A DNA stretch of 64,000 nucleotides, from NCBI RefSeq assembly GCF_958298935.1, contig NC_084937.1:29645568-29709567 (forward strand), read 5' to 3'. The notes under the pieces are model-generated. The model was not told where the DNA came from. It searched no databases and saw only the letters and a list, made by a program, of their open reading frames with translations. The stretch is from Phragmites australis (lineage: Eukaryota > Streptophyta > Magnoliopsida > Poales > Poaceae). The position numbers and the translations under genes were made by a program. Positions 32,334-44,500 of the stretch are shown here, piece by piece; positions within the stretch are counted from its first letter, which is position 1; every line of letters starts with the position of its first letter.

Positions 32334-32696
32334 CATGGGGTCCCTTAAGGCGATGGTACGAGAAGTGAATAAGTTGGCAACAACGTATGAAATGTCGCTT
32401 GTGCGGCGAGTTGCACAAGCACCATTCGCACGAACACTTTTTCGTTCTCGCGTGAAGGGTGATGATTGGTGTGTCATTATATGATGCTTGTGGGGAGTGA
32501 TGACTCGTGAAAGAAACGTGTAGATAGGAATGCGAACATATCCTATCTATCATGATGCACACATTTACATATCATGAGCTTTAAGGAGCCCGACCACATT
32601 CATGTTATTTTATTTGTTCCTTGTCGTCCAAATTTCCCATTTGTTATCTCCCTAATCAAGATCTTATCGTCACTAACCTTGGAATTGACAGCAGGA
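32334..32696. other. Intergenic, no gene recognised
   Basis: Nothing recognisable up to the gag pseudogene. The part just before it may be LTR or leader of that element. Confidence 0.35.
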
Positions 32697-33470
32697 TGAG
32701 GACTCGTCAGAACCTCAAAAATGATCTCCTTGAGGGTTCCAACAAGAACAATCCAGCATCGCCTCCACCGCTGAGCATGGCGGATGTCTTGATGCAAATT
32801 GAGCAAAACCGTCAAGCTCAGACTGCTCTTCTTAAAGCTCTCGTGCGCAATACGGCCCCTGAAGGAGGAGGTGGAGCCGGACGCCGCGATGACTACTCAG
32901 ATTTTCTCCGTACTAGTCCTCCCATCCACTCGCGCTGAGGATCCTCTCAATGTGGATCATTGGCTTCACACCATCGAACAAAAGCCCGCTCTTCTTCAGT
33001 GCGAGTACCATGAGAAAGCTCTCTTTCCCACCCATAAACTCTAAGGCATGGCCAGCGCGTGGTTGACCAACTATCTCACCATGCACACCGCCAACCACCG
33101 CGTGACATGGGCAGAGTTCCGACAAGCTTTCCACGACTATCACATCCCCAAGGGGATCATGGAAGTCAAAAGGTGGGAATTCCTGGACCTCCAGTAGAGA
33201 GGCAAATCTGTTATGGAGTATGTGCAGGTGTTCAACCACCTGGGCCAATATGCACCGGAAGAAATCAACACTGACGTAAGGAAGAAAGATCATTTTGTGA
33301 ACGGTCTCTCCTCCAAGATGCAAGATCGTTTATCCTCTCATGAGTTCGCTGACTTTAACAAGTTGGTGAGCACCTCCCTCTCGTACCATCGCCTCAATGG
33401 CCACCCGCGTAGAACTGGTAACTCGCCACAAAGGGCAGCAATTGCCTTGTACGTCACCGCTTGAACTATC
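32697..33470 (+). pseudogene. Ty3/gypsy gag fragment, broken
   Basis: Retrotransposon gag core on the plus strand: DPLNVDHWLHTIEQK, ASAWLTNYLTMHT, TWAEFRQAFHDYHIP, SVMEYVQVFNHLGQYAP. Breaks: a one-base frameshift near 32936 (before EDPLN), TAA at 33042-33044 and TAG at 33195-33197, both at positions where a Gln codon is usual. The N-terminus MRTRQNLKNDLLEG at 32697 is plausible. No pol follows; the sequence passes to LTR-like DNA. Confidence 0.85.
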
Positions 33471-34229
33471 ATCTCTTATGAAGTTCAAATTGCCTCAAAG
33501 TAGTGGGGGTTGGCTCCACCTTCGATGATTCGCACCCGAATGTCAACGGTCACCAAGTAGTCCACCTAGTTAGGCCCAACTTCTCAAGCGTATACTGCAT
33601 ACTCTGGCGCATAGATGAAATTTGCACGCCACAACATCTCATGGAGGAGTGCAGGAAAACCCTCCACACCCTCGGCACGAGTAGCCATCACCAAAGCAAA
33701 AAGCGGGCATCCTTAACCCATTAAGAAGGAGACGAGTTAGAGATCAGAATTAAGCAGAGTAACAACAGGCACAGGTAGCACTACTCTTGCCTATCGCCAA
33801 TGTTGACGAGCAGAAGTAGCCGAACACTAACGCTTCCTCACCTGAAAAATAAAGCAGCGTGAGTACGATGGTACTTGCAAGACTTAATCCATAATGGGTA
33901 CTTATAATAACCTGACTCCAAGGAGAATGCATTTGAGGATGCATAGCAAGGAATCAGCCATAAGAGTTAAATGAATTTCATATGCAAAGCAAACTTTTGA
34001 CTCAAGGTGTGAGCATCTACACCAAACTAGTTGTAACCGTATATCGTATGATCAACAACATAACCATATCAGTAACCTGAACATCTCAACTCGACAACAA
34101 CCATCACCACATTTCCCAACATACCAAACCATCCCAACATTAGAACTCTACGATTGATGCAAATTGATAGAAGCATGCTTATAACCGAGAGCGTGGCAAT
34201 TCGAATTGTTCTTACACCCTGCAGGGGTA
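33471..34229 (-). mobile_element. gypsy LTR fragment, minus orientation
   Basis: Bases about 33770-33960 are the reverse complement of sequence related to about 47170-47400 (shared CTTGGAGTCRGGTTATT, ATGGATTAAGTCTTGC, GTGTTYGGCTACTTC). Bases 33471-33770 have no recognisable content. It is cut at 34229 by the CACTA terminus. Confidence 0.6.
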
Positions 34230-34540
34230 CACTACAACAAATATGGCCTTCTATGACATATTTTCTGTGACAACTAAGTAATCTATCATTGATTTATGAT
34301 GTTTCTTCTCAAAAATGTCATAAGGAATAACCTACGGGATGTAGCACTACGTTTTAGTGACGAATGTGTTAGAGACGTCACTAAGGCCAATATGAAATCA
34401 TCACAAAGTAGTAGAACAATGTGTTGTGATGAAATAGTTATTGTCATAGCCAATCTGAAATCGTCACTAAGCGATAGACCAATGTGTTGTGATCTAATAT
34501 TTATTGTCATAGCATCTTCTATCATCATAAAACTTTAGGC
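34230..34540 (+). mobile_element. CACTA transposon 5' terminus and subterminal repeats
   Basis: It starts CACTACAACAAATATGGCC, a CACTA-type terminal inverted repeat. Subterminal repeats follow, notably two copies of CCAATGTGTTGTGAT-type sequence (about 34416 and 34478), each trailed by TATTGTCATAG. I could not find the matching right terminus in the window. Confidence 0.8.
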
Positions 34541-34644
34541 AAGGTTCCAACAAGCGTGTCTCGCTCGTTAGCTTGGGTCCCACATGTCAGTATGTGTCCT
34601 GTGAAATTATGAGGTGAAAAGTAGGGAGGCATAAAAAATATAAA

Positions 34645-34718
34645 AAATCCATCCCAAGGTTTGAACCTGGAACCGATCAGATGAGGAGGGTCAGCACTAC
34701 CACTGAGCTATGGAGAGA
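34645..34718 (-). ncRNA. tRNA-like sequence with Pol III boxes A and B
   Basis: On the minus strand, TAGCTCAGTGG (box A-like, 34700-34710) is followed 43 bases later by GGTTCAAACC (box B-like, 34658-34667) and then by T-runs. Spacing and order fit a tRNA or tRNA-derived promoter, but the anticodon arm does not pair well. It may be a decayed tRNA or a SINE head caught in the CACTA element. Confidence 0.4.
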
Positions 34719-35495
34719 GTTCGAGTCATTGACATCTAAAATTTTATATATACATAAATTTGTGGCCTACCTGTCAGTTGCAGCCCAGAGCAACAAGTCT
34801 GTTCTGGGAGTTGGCGCAAAAACAGATCGCGGATTCATGCCCCCGCCGCTGAGACAGTGGCGCACCCCCTCAAAAAAAAAGAGACAGCGGTGACGATGAC
34901 ACACTCCAGTGGTGCAGACTAGAGGCAATGGTGGGCACCTCACAGTGTAGATTTGCGGTGACACACGACGGTGAAGCCAGGTGATGCATCCCGGTGGAGA
35001 CGGCAGCGCACCCCGGTGGCTCTACCTTGCGGTGTAGCCGGCGCAGCAGCCATGCCTCCGAGAAAACGCAGTAGCCCTGGAAGGGCTTGTCTTCCTCGGC
35101 AACGATGTTTGCCCACGCGACCTGCCATCCGGCTACAACAGCTAGTCCAGCCAATCTTCCAACGAAGGTATGGACGCCCTCTAGTCGGTATTGGTTTCAG
35201 TAATATCCCTTGCTTCTCAGTGCCTAGATTTTGCTTGAATAATGGTGATATTATATATTGTTGCACATGTCTATACCATTTCAGATAGTACATTCTTTAT
35301 GTTGATTATATTCTAGTAAATAACTGAATTGAGAATGTGTTTGTGGATTTTATGATTTCTTCTGTCATGGAACCATTTTTTTTTTGTTGATTTATGTTGC
35401 ACGGTACAAAGATTTATAAAGGATGCACAATAATGTTGATTTATTCTAGGCACTGTAATGAGCTGTTAATTTTTTCTTATTTGAATGTTTGACAG

Positions 35496-36335
35496 ATGGA
35501 CAGAAGTTGGATAAATGCTAGACAATTTAGCAAGGCACATATTGATGGGGTCAGTGATTTCATGAAGTTTGTTAGGGAAGAAAGATTTGGTGAGAATGAA
35601 GAAATACTTTTCCCATGTCGTAAATGTCTGAATCGGATTCATCGACCTCAAGGACATGTGGAGGATCACTTATATATTCACGGGATGGCAAGCACATACA
35701 ATAGGTGGATCCATCATGGAGAACCATCTGATGCTGGAGTTCATGAAAATGCACACCATCAGGATGAACATATTAGTGGTCAAGAGGATGTTGGTTTCAA
35801 TGAGGATGAAGACACTGATGATAGAATTCCTAATATGATAGAGGAGATGTACACAGCTGAAGGCCATGGTGGCAGGGAAACAATGTTTCCAAGTGTAATA
35901 GAAGAGTTAAAGCATGAACTTTACCTTAGATGTGCTGGTTTTACTAGATTTTCATTTGTTGGGAAGTTACTTCATATCAAGTCATTCTATCGGGTCAATA
36001 ATGTTGCGTTTACTGCACCACTAAAGTTGTTATCCTCAACATTCCCGGCTTGCTCTCTTCCAGCAGATTAAAATGAAGCAAAGAACTTTCTTCGTTCCAT
36101 TGGACTTGGATATGATTAAATCCATGTGTGCAAGAATAATTGTCTTGTTTCGGAAGGAGCATGCAGAAAATGATGAGTGCCTAGTATGTGGTGCACCAAG
36201 ATGGAAAGATGCAAATGCAAGCAAGCATATTCCTGAGAAGGTATTTAGACATTTTCCATTGATTCCAAGGCTGAAGATGATGTTTGCTTCTAAAAAAATA
36301 GCAGAGGAGGCACAATGGCACAAGTGTCCTTGAAC
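35496..36335 (+). pseudogene. CACTA transposase N-terminal part (transposase-associated and Tnp2 start)
   Basis: ATG 35496 opens MDRSWINARQFSKAHIDGV ... FPCRKCLNRIHRPQGHVEDHLY, the transposase-associated domain that heads plant CACTA Tnp2 proteins. After an acidic linker the Tnp2 start follows (LLHIKSFYRVNN, NEAKNFLRSIGLGYD, CLVCGAPRWKDA, VFRHFPLIPRLKMMFAS). Two in-frame TAA codons lie at 36069 and 36117 in the original frame, then a frameshift. It stops at about 36335 (EEAQWHKC), well before the catalytic core. The start is right for the family and it lies 1.3 kb inside the CACTA terminus. It is non-functional. Confidence 0.85.
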
Positions 36336-36589
36336 ATTATGATCCCAGTTTTTCAGATGCGATCTTTATTTCAAACATGAATGCTGTTAATTTTGAATCC
36401 CATTTACTTATAGTACCATGTTCCATATTTTCCTTGTTACCCTAGTTGTCAGTAGTGGTTATGTGGGTAGCTTATGCTTAGCTTTGCACAAGAGTATGGT
36501 TGGATAGTCAATTAAACATGACTAATGAACTATGCAACTATGAAATGAGAATTCTGTTGATTGGTATAGAAACATGGAACCTTAGGCCT

Positions 36590-37799
36590 TGAACAAAGAG
36601 GTGTTGGTGATGATGATCATAGTTATGTTGTTGTTTTAGTGTTTTCTCAAGTGATCTAAGTAAGGACTAGTTTGTGGAGCGATAACCCAAGAAGTACCGT
36701 ACCAACCACGAGCCTTTATGGGAGGGCCTGGCCTATTAATTAGAGGATTCCAGATTGTGTGTGCCAAACGGTGGGAGTGGATGTGTGGGGACAGCTATAG
36801 AGCCAGAACCATTTGGCTAGTGGCAATGGTGGTGTAGGAAGGAAAGAGTGATTCTTTATAGAGCTACAAGGAGCAAGAGGGGGCTTCTGGGTGGTGTGAC
36901 TCCACTTTGACAGTGGTGAAACCTCAACGAGCATGCACATTCTGGAGGAAACTTTGTAACGGTCTTGTAGTGATCTCCTAGCCGCACACCTTGGGTAGTG
37001 TGAAATGTGCCTAATCAGCACTGGAAAAATGGAGACTTTAGTCACTTGTTTGCACGTGATGAAATCACGTCTTGTGGGGAAAATTGGACAACCTCTGCAG
37101 AGTGTAAAATCTAATATATCAGTCATGCTCACAGTCATGAGAGACTTAGATCCTCACAGGATTTGTTATTTTGGATGGCGGGTTGTTAGTGATGGGTAGA
37201 ATTTGGATGGTTGGTTACCTGTGATGGGTAATAGTAATGTTTGGTTCTTGGTTATTTGTGATGGGTATCAAGTTAGTTGGTTTGGGAACCTGATGTGGAC
37301 TTCAGGTAGTTGGGAAGCATGCGAAGATGTTTCTAGAGGTTGGTAGTTAATGATGATTCACCTAGTTAAATAGGAGGCTTTTATAACTCTTACATTAGAA
37401 TAGTTGGCATTTATGCAAATTGTACCTGCTACAGCCTGTCCCTTTTTAATAAGCTTGCATGTCATTTATTTCTCACACTTGCGGAGTACGACATGTACTC
37501 ATACTTACTATTTCCACACAAATGTACATCAAACCGCTGCTCAGACAATGAAGGAAAACCAGACTACTTCTCGAACGAAGATGAAGATTGCTAGGCTGGA
37601 GGAACCCTAGTTGTTTGTGTGTGGAAGATGGGAGCTTCGCTGTGTTTTGCTAGTGTGCTTTGTTTAAGACTTTGAAGTCCTTTCTATTTATTCATTTTAT
37701 ACGTTGTAATAATGGCATTGTGTGTGATACACTGATGAAGTCACTGCATGGAAACTTGCTACATCTAGTTTTGTTCCTTTATAAAACCGGGTGTGACAA
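36590..37799 (+). mobile_element. gypsy LTR fragment, plus orientation
   Basis: It shares phrases with LTR sequence at 46.3-46.9 kb (GGAGCGAYAACCCAAGAART, TAGTGATCTCCTAGC) and ends GGGTGTGACA, the same terminus as the solo LTR at 41541-44871. It interrupts CACTA sequence. No gene is present. 36336-36590 holds nothing recognisable. Confidence 0.6.
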
Positions 37800-37966
37800 C
37801 GCTCGACCCATTTGTGTTTCCACTCAATACTCGGAACAGGATCCGTTTTGCTCGATTCTCTTGACCGTGAGCCTGATCCACCTTACTTGACTAGGCCTAG
37901 ACTTGGAAGTAATCGATTGGGAACTTATGGAAACCCTTCCTTCCGAGCAGAGTTAGGGGGCTATTG

Positions 37967-38552
37967 TCAAATATCTAACTGTGGGGTATATGCGTATAAG
38001 GAGTATACCATACATGGACAGGGTATACCTTGCACAACTCCGGATATTACAGAACCAAATTTGCGGTACCTAATGCACCCGGACATCTAGGAGGTACGTA
38101 CTAGGAAGGTCTCGACCCCAACTCGAGAACAACTGATATCCTGGCCAGATTTATCTGCTCTTTCTTGATGGACAAGAAGAAAGACTCCCTATCGACTACC
38201 GCTAGATAGGAGGCAGGACATCACCCCTATATAAGGCAGGGACCTAGACCTCAGGGGAGAGAGAGAGGGCTTTCGGAAGAGAACAAGATGCAAGGATCAA
38301 GACCCAAGCATAGGAGATATTTAGCTACTTCATCCGCAGCTTAGCCAAGCCTAGATCCGATCTACTCCCTGTAATAGGTCTAGACATATTGCTTATACTC
38401 AAGTGAATATATATACATAATCATCCACACAGGACGTAGGGTATTACTCTGATCGGGGGGCCGAACCTGTATACATCGTGTGTGCCTCGCTTCATGTTCG
38501 ATCTCTGATTCACGAAGGCAACCCTGTCACTTACAGACATATTGTCAGGAAC
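37967..38552 (+). mobile_element. LTR, about 585 bp, probably 3' LTR of a truncated gypsy element
   Basis: It starts TGTCAAATATCTAACTGTGG after a purine tract (TTAGGGGGCTAT) and has a CTATATAAGG TATA box near 38229. It ends near CACGGTCA at about 38552, where CACTA Tnp2 sequence begins. The short stretch 37800-37966 is probably the last internal sequence of the same element. Confidence 0.6.
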
Positions 38553-40291
38553 TAAGCCTCGACAAGCACGGTCATAGGCATCAATACAGACACCGCAATA
38601 TTGGTTATTGCCCTTGTTGTCTTGTGCTCTCATATAAAATGTATAGCTGTTAATCTCATATGCTTGGAATATGCGAATCGTAGTTGGCGAGCCATTAGCC
38701 AGCAGTTCCAACAGAGCATCGTTGGTATCCTTACCCGTCATGTTTTTACGTAACCAATTACCAAAATTATCTATGTGCTCACTTGCTATCCAAACCTCTG
38801 ACTTCGTTGGATTTGTGGAGCGTAGCATGCTCACGTGCATATTGACATACGGGCCCACTACAACTGATTGTTGTAGAACTGCGAAATGTGCTTGAGTGAA
38901 TGAAACACAATCTTTGATATGGATTGAAGTATGACCTATCATCCCTTTCCCCTTTAGCCTCCTCTCATAGTGATATATAGGCATACCAATCGCGTTCAGT
39001 TTCATGTAGTCAATGCAAAACTCAATGACCTCCTCCATAGTCCACCTTTGGGCAATGCAACCTTCCGAGCGACCTCGGTTATGAACATATTTCTTCAGAA
39101 CCCCCATGAACCTTTTGAAAGGATACATCTGATGCAAAAACATGGGTCCAAGGCTCTTTATCTCACCCAGAATGTGAACAATTAGATCGGACATTATATC
39201 AAAAAATGTGGAGGGAAAATAGTCTCAAATTGACATATAGTATCGACCATGTCTTCCTGCAACTTTGTCAGTTTGTTTGGATCAATGACCTTTTGTGAAA
39301 TTGCGTTGAAGAATGAACACAGTTTCATAATTGGGTCTCAGACTTATCCAATAGAAAACCTCTAATTTCAACTGGAAGCATCCGTGTCATCATCATGTGA
39401 CAATCATGAGACTTCGTGCCGACTAACTTCTTATCTTTCATGTTTACTAAGCTACTGATGTTGGAGGAGTAACCAGTCGGAACTTTGACATAACGTAAGC
39501 AACCACACAGGCTGATCTTCTCTTCCTTTCTCATAGTGTAGCAAGCTGTAGGAAGTTTCTTTTTTCCATTGTATAATTGTATGTAATGTAAGTCCTTCCC
39601 GAGGTTCATTTCTTTCAGGTCCAACCGTGCTTTTAGTGTATCTTTTGTTTTGCCATTAATGTCTAGTAAGGTACCAATCAAGCTATCAAACACATTCTTC
39701 TCCACGTGCATGACGTCAATTGCATGTCGGACCAAAATATACATCCAATAAGGTAGCAACCAAAATATTGATCTCTTTTTCCACATAGGAGCATGTTGCC
39801 TAGCCAGGATTTTTTGTAATTCCTAGCCCATTTCCAAGTACAACTCTAAGTTTCTTTACCATCTTAAATACCTGTTCTCAAGTGCGAATCTTCAGAGCTT
39901 GACGAGTCTCCACTGTGCCGTCAAAAGCTCTTTCATTCTTGCGGTATGGGTGATCCAGACGAAGGAACCTACGGTGACCTATGAAGATCATTTTCTGACT
40001 GTTCGTCAGCCACCGCCCCCCTGTTTCCTCCAAGCACTGAACATATTCATTGTACCCTTTTACAGTATGCCCTGATAGGTTACCAAGAGTAGACCAATCT
40101 GAGATCGTTATGAACAGCATTGCGTGTAGGGTGAAATTCTCACATTTGTACTCATCTCGTACCCGTACACCATATTTCCACAGTATAAGAAGATCTTCAA
40201 CCAATGGTTTGAGATACACATCGATATCATTGCCTTGTTGATTCGGCCCACTAATCAACAAAGGCATCATAAGGTACTTCTGAGAAACCAA
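38553..40291 (-). pseudogene. CACTA transposase Tnp2 core and C-terminal domains, broken
   Basis: Minus-strand pieces in family order: Tnp2 core (YLMMPLLISGPNQQGNDIDV, DLLILWKYGVRV, FTLHAMLFITISDWSTLGNL; about 40285-39880), then WKKRSIFWLLPYW, AIDVMHVEKNVFDSLIGTLL (39786-39325). A DUF4218-like region follows at 39194-38700 (LVHILGEIKSLGPMF, MYPFKRFMGVLKKYVHN, CIDYMKLNAIGMP). It ends in the start of the DUF4216-like part (SYTFYMRAQDNKGNNQYCGV). Frameshifts separate the pieces and stops fall between them. It starts where the plus-strand fragment at 35496-36335 leaves off, less roughly 70 residues, but on the other strand. The end is cut by the LTR at 38552. Confidence 0.85.
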
Positions 40292-41252
40292 GTTGAAAAG
40301 TGCATCGGTTTACATGTGATGAGTGATTGACAAGATCGTTGCTTTTGGTTTGATGTTTTGTCGGATTGCATGAGCTTATTTATGTATTGCAATTGCGACC
40401 ATGAGTAACCAAAGTTGAAAGGAAAATGGAGTTGGCATGTTTCTGGTTCGGTGGCAGGAAAATTGCATACACCGGATGTTCCGGTGTGTGGATTTTGTCC
40501 ACACCGAATGGTCTGGTGTTCTAAAGTGGCTAACATCGGAGCATTTCAGTTCTGAAGCAAAACTGGAAGTGTGCACCAGATGGTCCAACGATGGACCTGT
40601 CTGAACGCCAGACTAATTCTTGCAAAGAAGAAATTTTTGGAGTAAAATGGAACATTGAACATCGAATGGTCCGGCGATGGGCTACTGTGCACACCAGACT
40701 ATTTTCCAGGAGAAGTGCAAGTTTCAAGAAAATGAAGATGAACACACCGGATGGTCCGGTGATGGAAGGATTGAACATCAAAGGCTTCATCGGAGGTTTT
40801 GTTCCTGAGAGGTCACAAACGGCGAGTCTGCTAAAGTTGTACTTACTGGATGGTCTAGTGTTGAGAAGTGTGAAAACCGAAGTATTCACCAAAGGGTTTT
40901 CTAGGAGGTTTCCAGCGGAGGAAGAAATGCATACACCATTCAGAGCTTGTACACACTGGAATATACGGTGTTCAAAATTTTTGTGGAATGTTCTTTGAAC
41001 TGAGAATTTTGATTTTGAACTAACTGGAGATGGAGTTGGGAAACATGTCTGCTTGTCTAATGTTGTGCATGTGATGGATGCAACTTGGCGGTCAACGGCG
41101 GGATGATCGAGGCCGAGCAGGGTGCTTGGTGCCAAACGATCAAAGAGGCCAGACGGAGTCAAGGGTGATCCTAACTGTGCACATGGTGGTCAAGCAAAGC
41201 ATGGAAGAGTGGAAGAATATGGAATGTTGACAAAGTCAAGTGAAGGGGATGC
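40292..41252. repeat. Array of degenerate palindromes around ATGGTCCGGTG
   Basis: Versions of ACACCGGATGGTCCGGTGT (near-palindromic) recur at about 40457, 40501, 40576, 40660, 40748, 40850 and 40960, spaced 45-110 bp. I recall similar motifs in panicoid repeats but cannot name the family. Open frames here on both strands are not recognisable. 41000-41252 is a unique-looking tail. Confidence 0.6.
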
Positions 41253-41540
41253 TGTAACACCCTAATTTTCAAATTTTGCAAACCTCTAAAAACTTGCTCA
41301 GATTTAAATTGAGTTTAAATAATTGGAATAGGCTAAGATCTATTTTATAAAATTAAAAAGCCAAATTGTCATAGGTTATATTTGTCTAACATGCATTCAT
41401 GCTGTTTTTAGGCATCTAGGTTTTCCTTGTTTTATTTGGATTTGATTTTGTGACTTTTGATTTGAATTTGATTGCTTGATTGAATTTCAAAAGGATTTGG
41501 ATAAAGAAAGGAAAAAGATAAAAGCAAAACTCTAACCCGG

Positions 41541-44500
41541 TGTCACACCCAATTTTAACGGACCAAACCAGATGCGGCTTATGTGTGTCCAGGATGTTTA
41601 ACACACATAAGGACGTCACAGGTGAAGTAAGAAAAGCAATATTTTTATAGAATAAATGTTAAACTTATACAAAAATTGATATATATTGTCTTCTATGAAG
41701 ATATCTGCAGCGGAACAGAAGCACTGGTGCCCAACAACACCACAGGCAACTGATTGGGAGACACGCGTCTAGGACGTCACAGCCTCATCTTGATAGCCTT
41801 CAACATCTTCACTCACTAAGCAGCACCACACATGTCGCATGGCATAGGAAAAATAGCATGAGTAAGCATATGACGCGCTCAACAAGTGTGGGAAAGATAA
41901 TGATATGAAGGCTTATATCAAGAATAGGCTAACACATGGTATATTTGCGTAAATGCGAGTAATGAAAAGATATTTGGACTCAAAAAGCATTAAACAATTA
42001 TTAAGTGAATGTAACCCATACAGTGCAACATCCAGCGTACAAGGCTTCCCACCTTGCACACCATAACCGTCTAGTACTCCCTGTACTATAACAAGAACCA
42101 TAACCAAACCTATAACCACAACCCATTAATCATGTGAGGATCTAAGTCTCCCATAACCGCGAGCACGACTGTTATAATAATTTTACACTTTGTAGAGGTT
42201 ATCTAACTTTTAGCCATGAGTCGTGATTTCAATGTTGCCATGTTCATGACACACTTAACACACGCCAGTGGTGCGTCGCCAGGAGAATCACTTCGAAGCA
42301 TGGTCCATCAATTAGGTCCTGATACTCCAACGAATGCCAGCTAGGTGTCTAATTGATATGCTAAGCCTTACCCATATCAGCCTCGTGTTTGGTACAGTAT
42401 TTCTTGTGTTGTCGCTCCACAAACCAGTCTTTATATGTGTCACTTGGGCAAAAACTATCCAACAGGAAAATAACCAACAAAACCTAACATCTCTACTTGA
42501 AACATATCCACAAGCCCACCACATAAACCACCATTATCAAACCAACAGGGAAATAACCAACAAATTTCTTGGAACGTATCCACAAGCCCACCACATGAAC
42601 CTCCATTATCAATCCAACTCCTTGCCCAACTCCTAGGGTTCCATGTTACTAAAACAAGTTCATCATCTCCGTTGCATATATCCACTAAACATGTATATGA
42701 CACTTCCCAACATCCCAAAAACATGGCTAAGCAAATGTACCCAAGAGACTCATATCAACTACCACTTAGGCTTCAAACAATGTAAAGGAAGAACTAGGTA
42801 AACCCTAACATAGGTGACTATCCATCAAGTTGGCAGACATTGTATGCAATTTTGTAAAACAAAACATTTAAAACATAGGTTTAAGATGATCAAGGACACT
42901 TGCCTTTTACCCAATGCTGCTCAGTGTTGACGAACCTTGGTCTTGAAGTCCCTCGAACTGCTCTGGAACGTTATCGACTAATCACGAGAACAGATGCAGC
43001 AATGAAGACACTCGCATTCCCAGAGATTGGCTATAAAATTTGAGAAACCATTTGAATAGAGACGTTCATATATCCTGAGAACACAACGCTACGGCATGGG
43101 TTTTGATAGATCATCCCCTGAGAGGAAGAATGATCAGTGGAGATGAGATGGGTGACGGTTGCAACTTGTTGTGGTTGGCAATCGCGTTCCGATCGTGTCG
43201 CTGCACAAACAGGGATGGGCTCCTAGGTCACATACAAAACTCGATGGGACATGCTGTGACGTGGTTGGTGCATCCATACGGCTTTTGGATTGACAGTGAA
43301 CGCAAATGCAAATCCGGTGTGTGTGCAGAACGCGTCTAGAAACCGGACAGCAGGCATGTCCACCTTGATCCTCGTGGTTTGGCTGCTCTATTGGCCGACC
43401 TGGTCGGTGAGGGTGTGGGTAACATCATGGGTCATGCACTAGTGAAAGGGCATGGCGATTTGACTTCTGGTCGGCCGGGAACGTCAATGCCAATTGGCAA
43501 TGGCGCGGCTGTCCGCGACGGCGACGACCGTGGCGATGTAGATCGGGCTTTGGCTGGAGTTAGGGCTTGGCTAAGGACTTAGTATGATAGTAAAACAATA
43601 GTAAGGGAGGAGAAGAAGGGGTCCTCACCATGCTTCGATGGTCAAGGAAGGAGGATTCATGTAGACGACGACGTAGCGCATCACAAGCGGCGGCGGCGGC
43701 GACTCTGGTAAATGACGGCGCACAGGCAGGGCAGCAGCGGCGTCTAGAGCTTGGGATGTGGAATAGGGGTAGGAGAGGGTGTGCAACTCCTATTTATAGG
43801 ACTAGGGGCGGCTGCTTAAGGTGGAGTCCAAGCCAGACACGAATTGGATTCGAGTTCAAGTCAGTTAGGATTTCCTTTTTTGTAGCTCTCTATTACGAGG
43901 ATGATATCGCCACAGTCCAGACTCCAACTTGGACGTTTTTGTACTCTAAATTGTATTACTTGAAAAGATCTACAACTTTCGAATTCATTGGAACTTCTGA
44001 AAAGGCCATATTGATTTTCAAAAATACATCACAAGATAAACTATTTGAAATCAGACTTATCTACGCAGCACTGATTTCGAGGGCCATAACTCCTAGCTCT
44101 ATTGTCCAAAAGGGGAGTTTCATAGGTTCAAATCGAATCTCTCGATGGGACCTACAACTTTTGTATTGTCAAGATTTGCATTTGAGGCCGTTTTGAACTC
44201 CGAAACTTCATGTGAAGATGAGGCTGTCCAAGACTCCACGAAAATTTGCAGATTTCGTGGATCCTTTGTGTTGGGCCTTCTAGAAGACTTGGCTAAGAGT
44301 TTGGACTTGAGCAATATTGAGCCTAAAGACACTTTAGGTATATTTAGGGTTTAGAAAAGAGACTTTCGCAGAGAAATTTGAATAGAGTTTGAATTTGAAT
44401 TGAGCTTGGAGTGAATTTAAGAGAAACAAAAAATGAGGTTGAACGAAAATAGGAGCAGATAAGGAATTTGAATTTGGATTTGAGTAGAATTTTAGAAATA

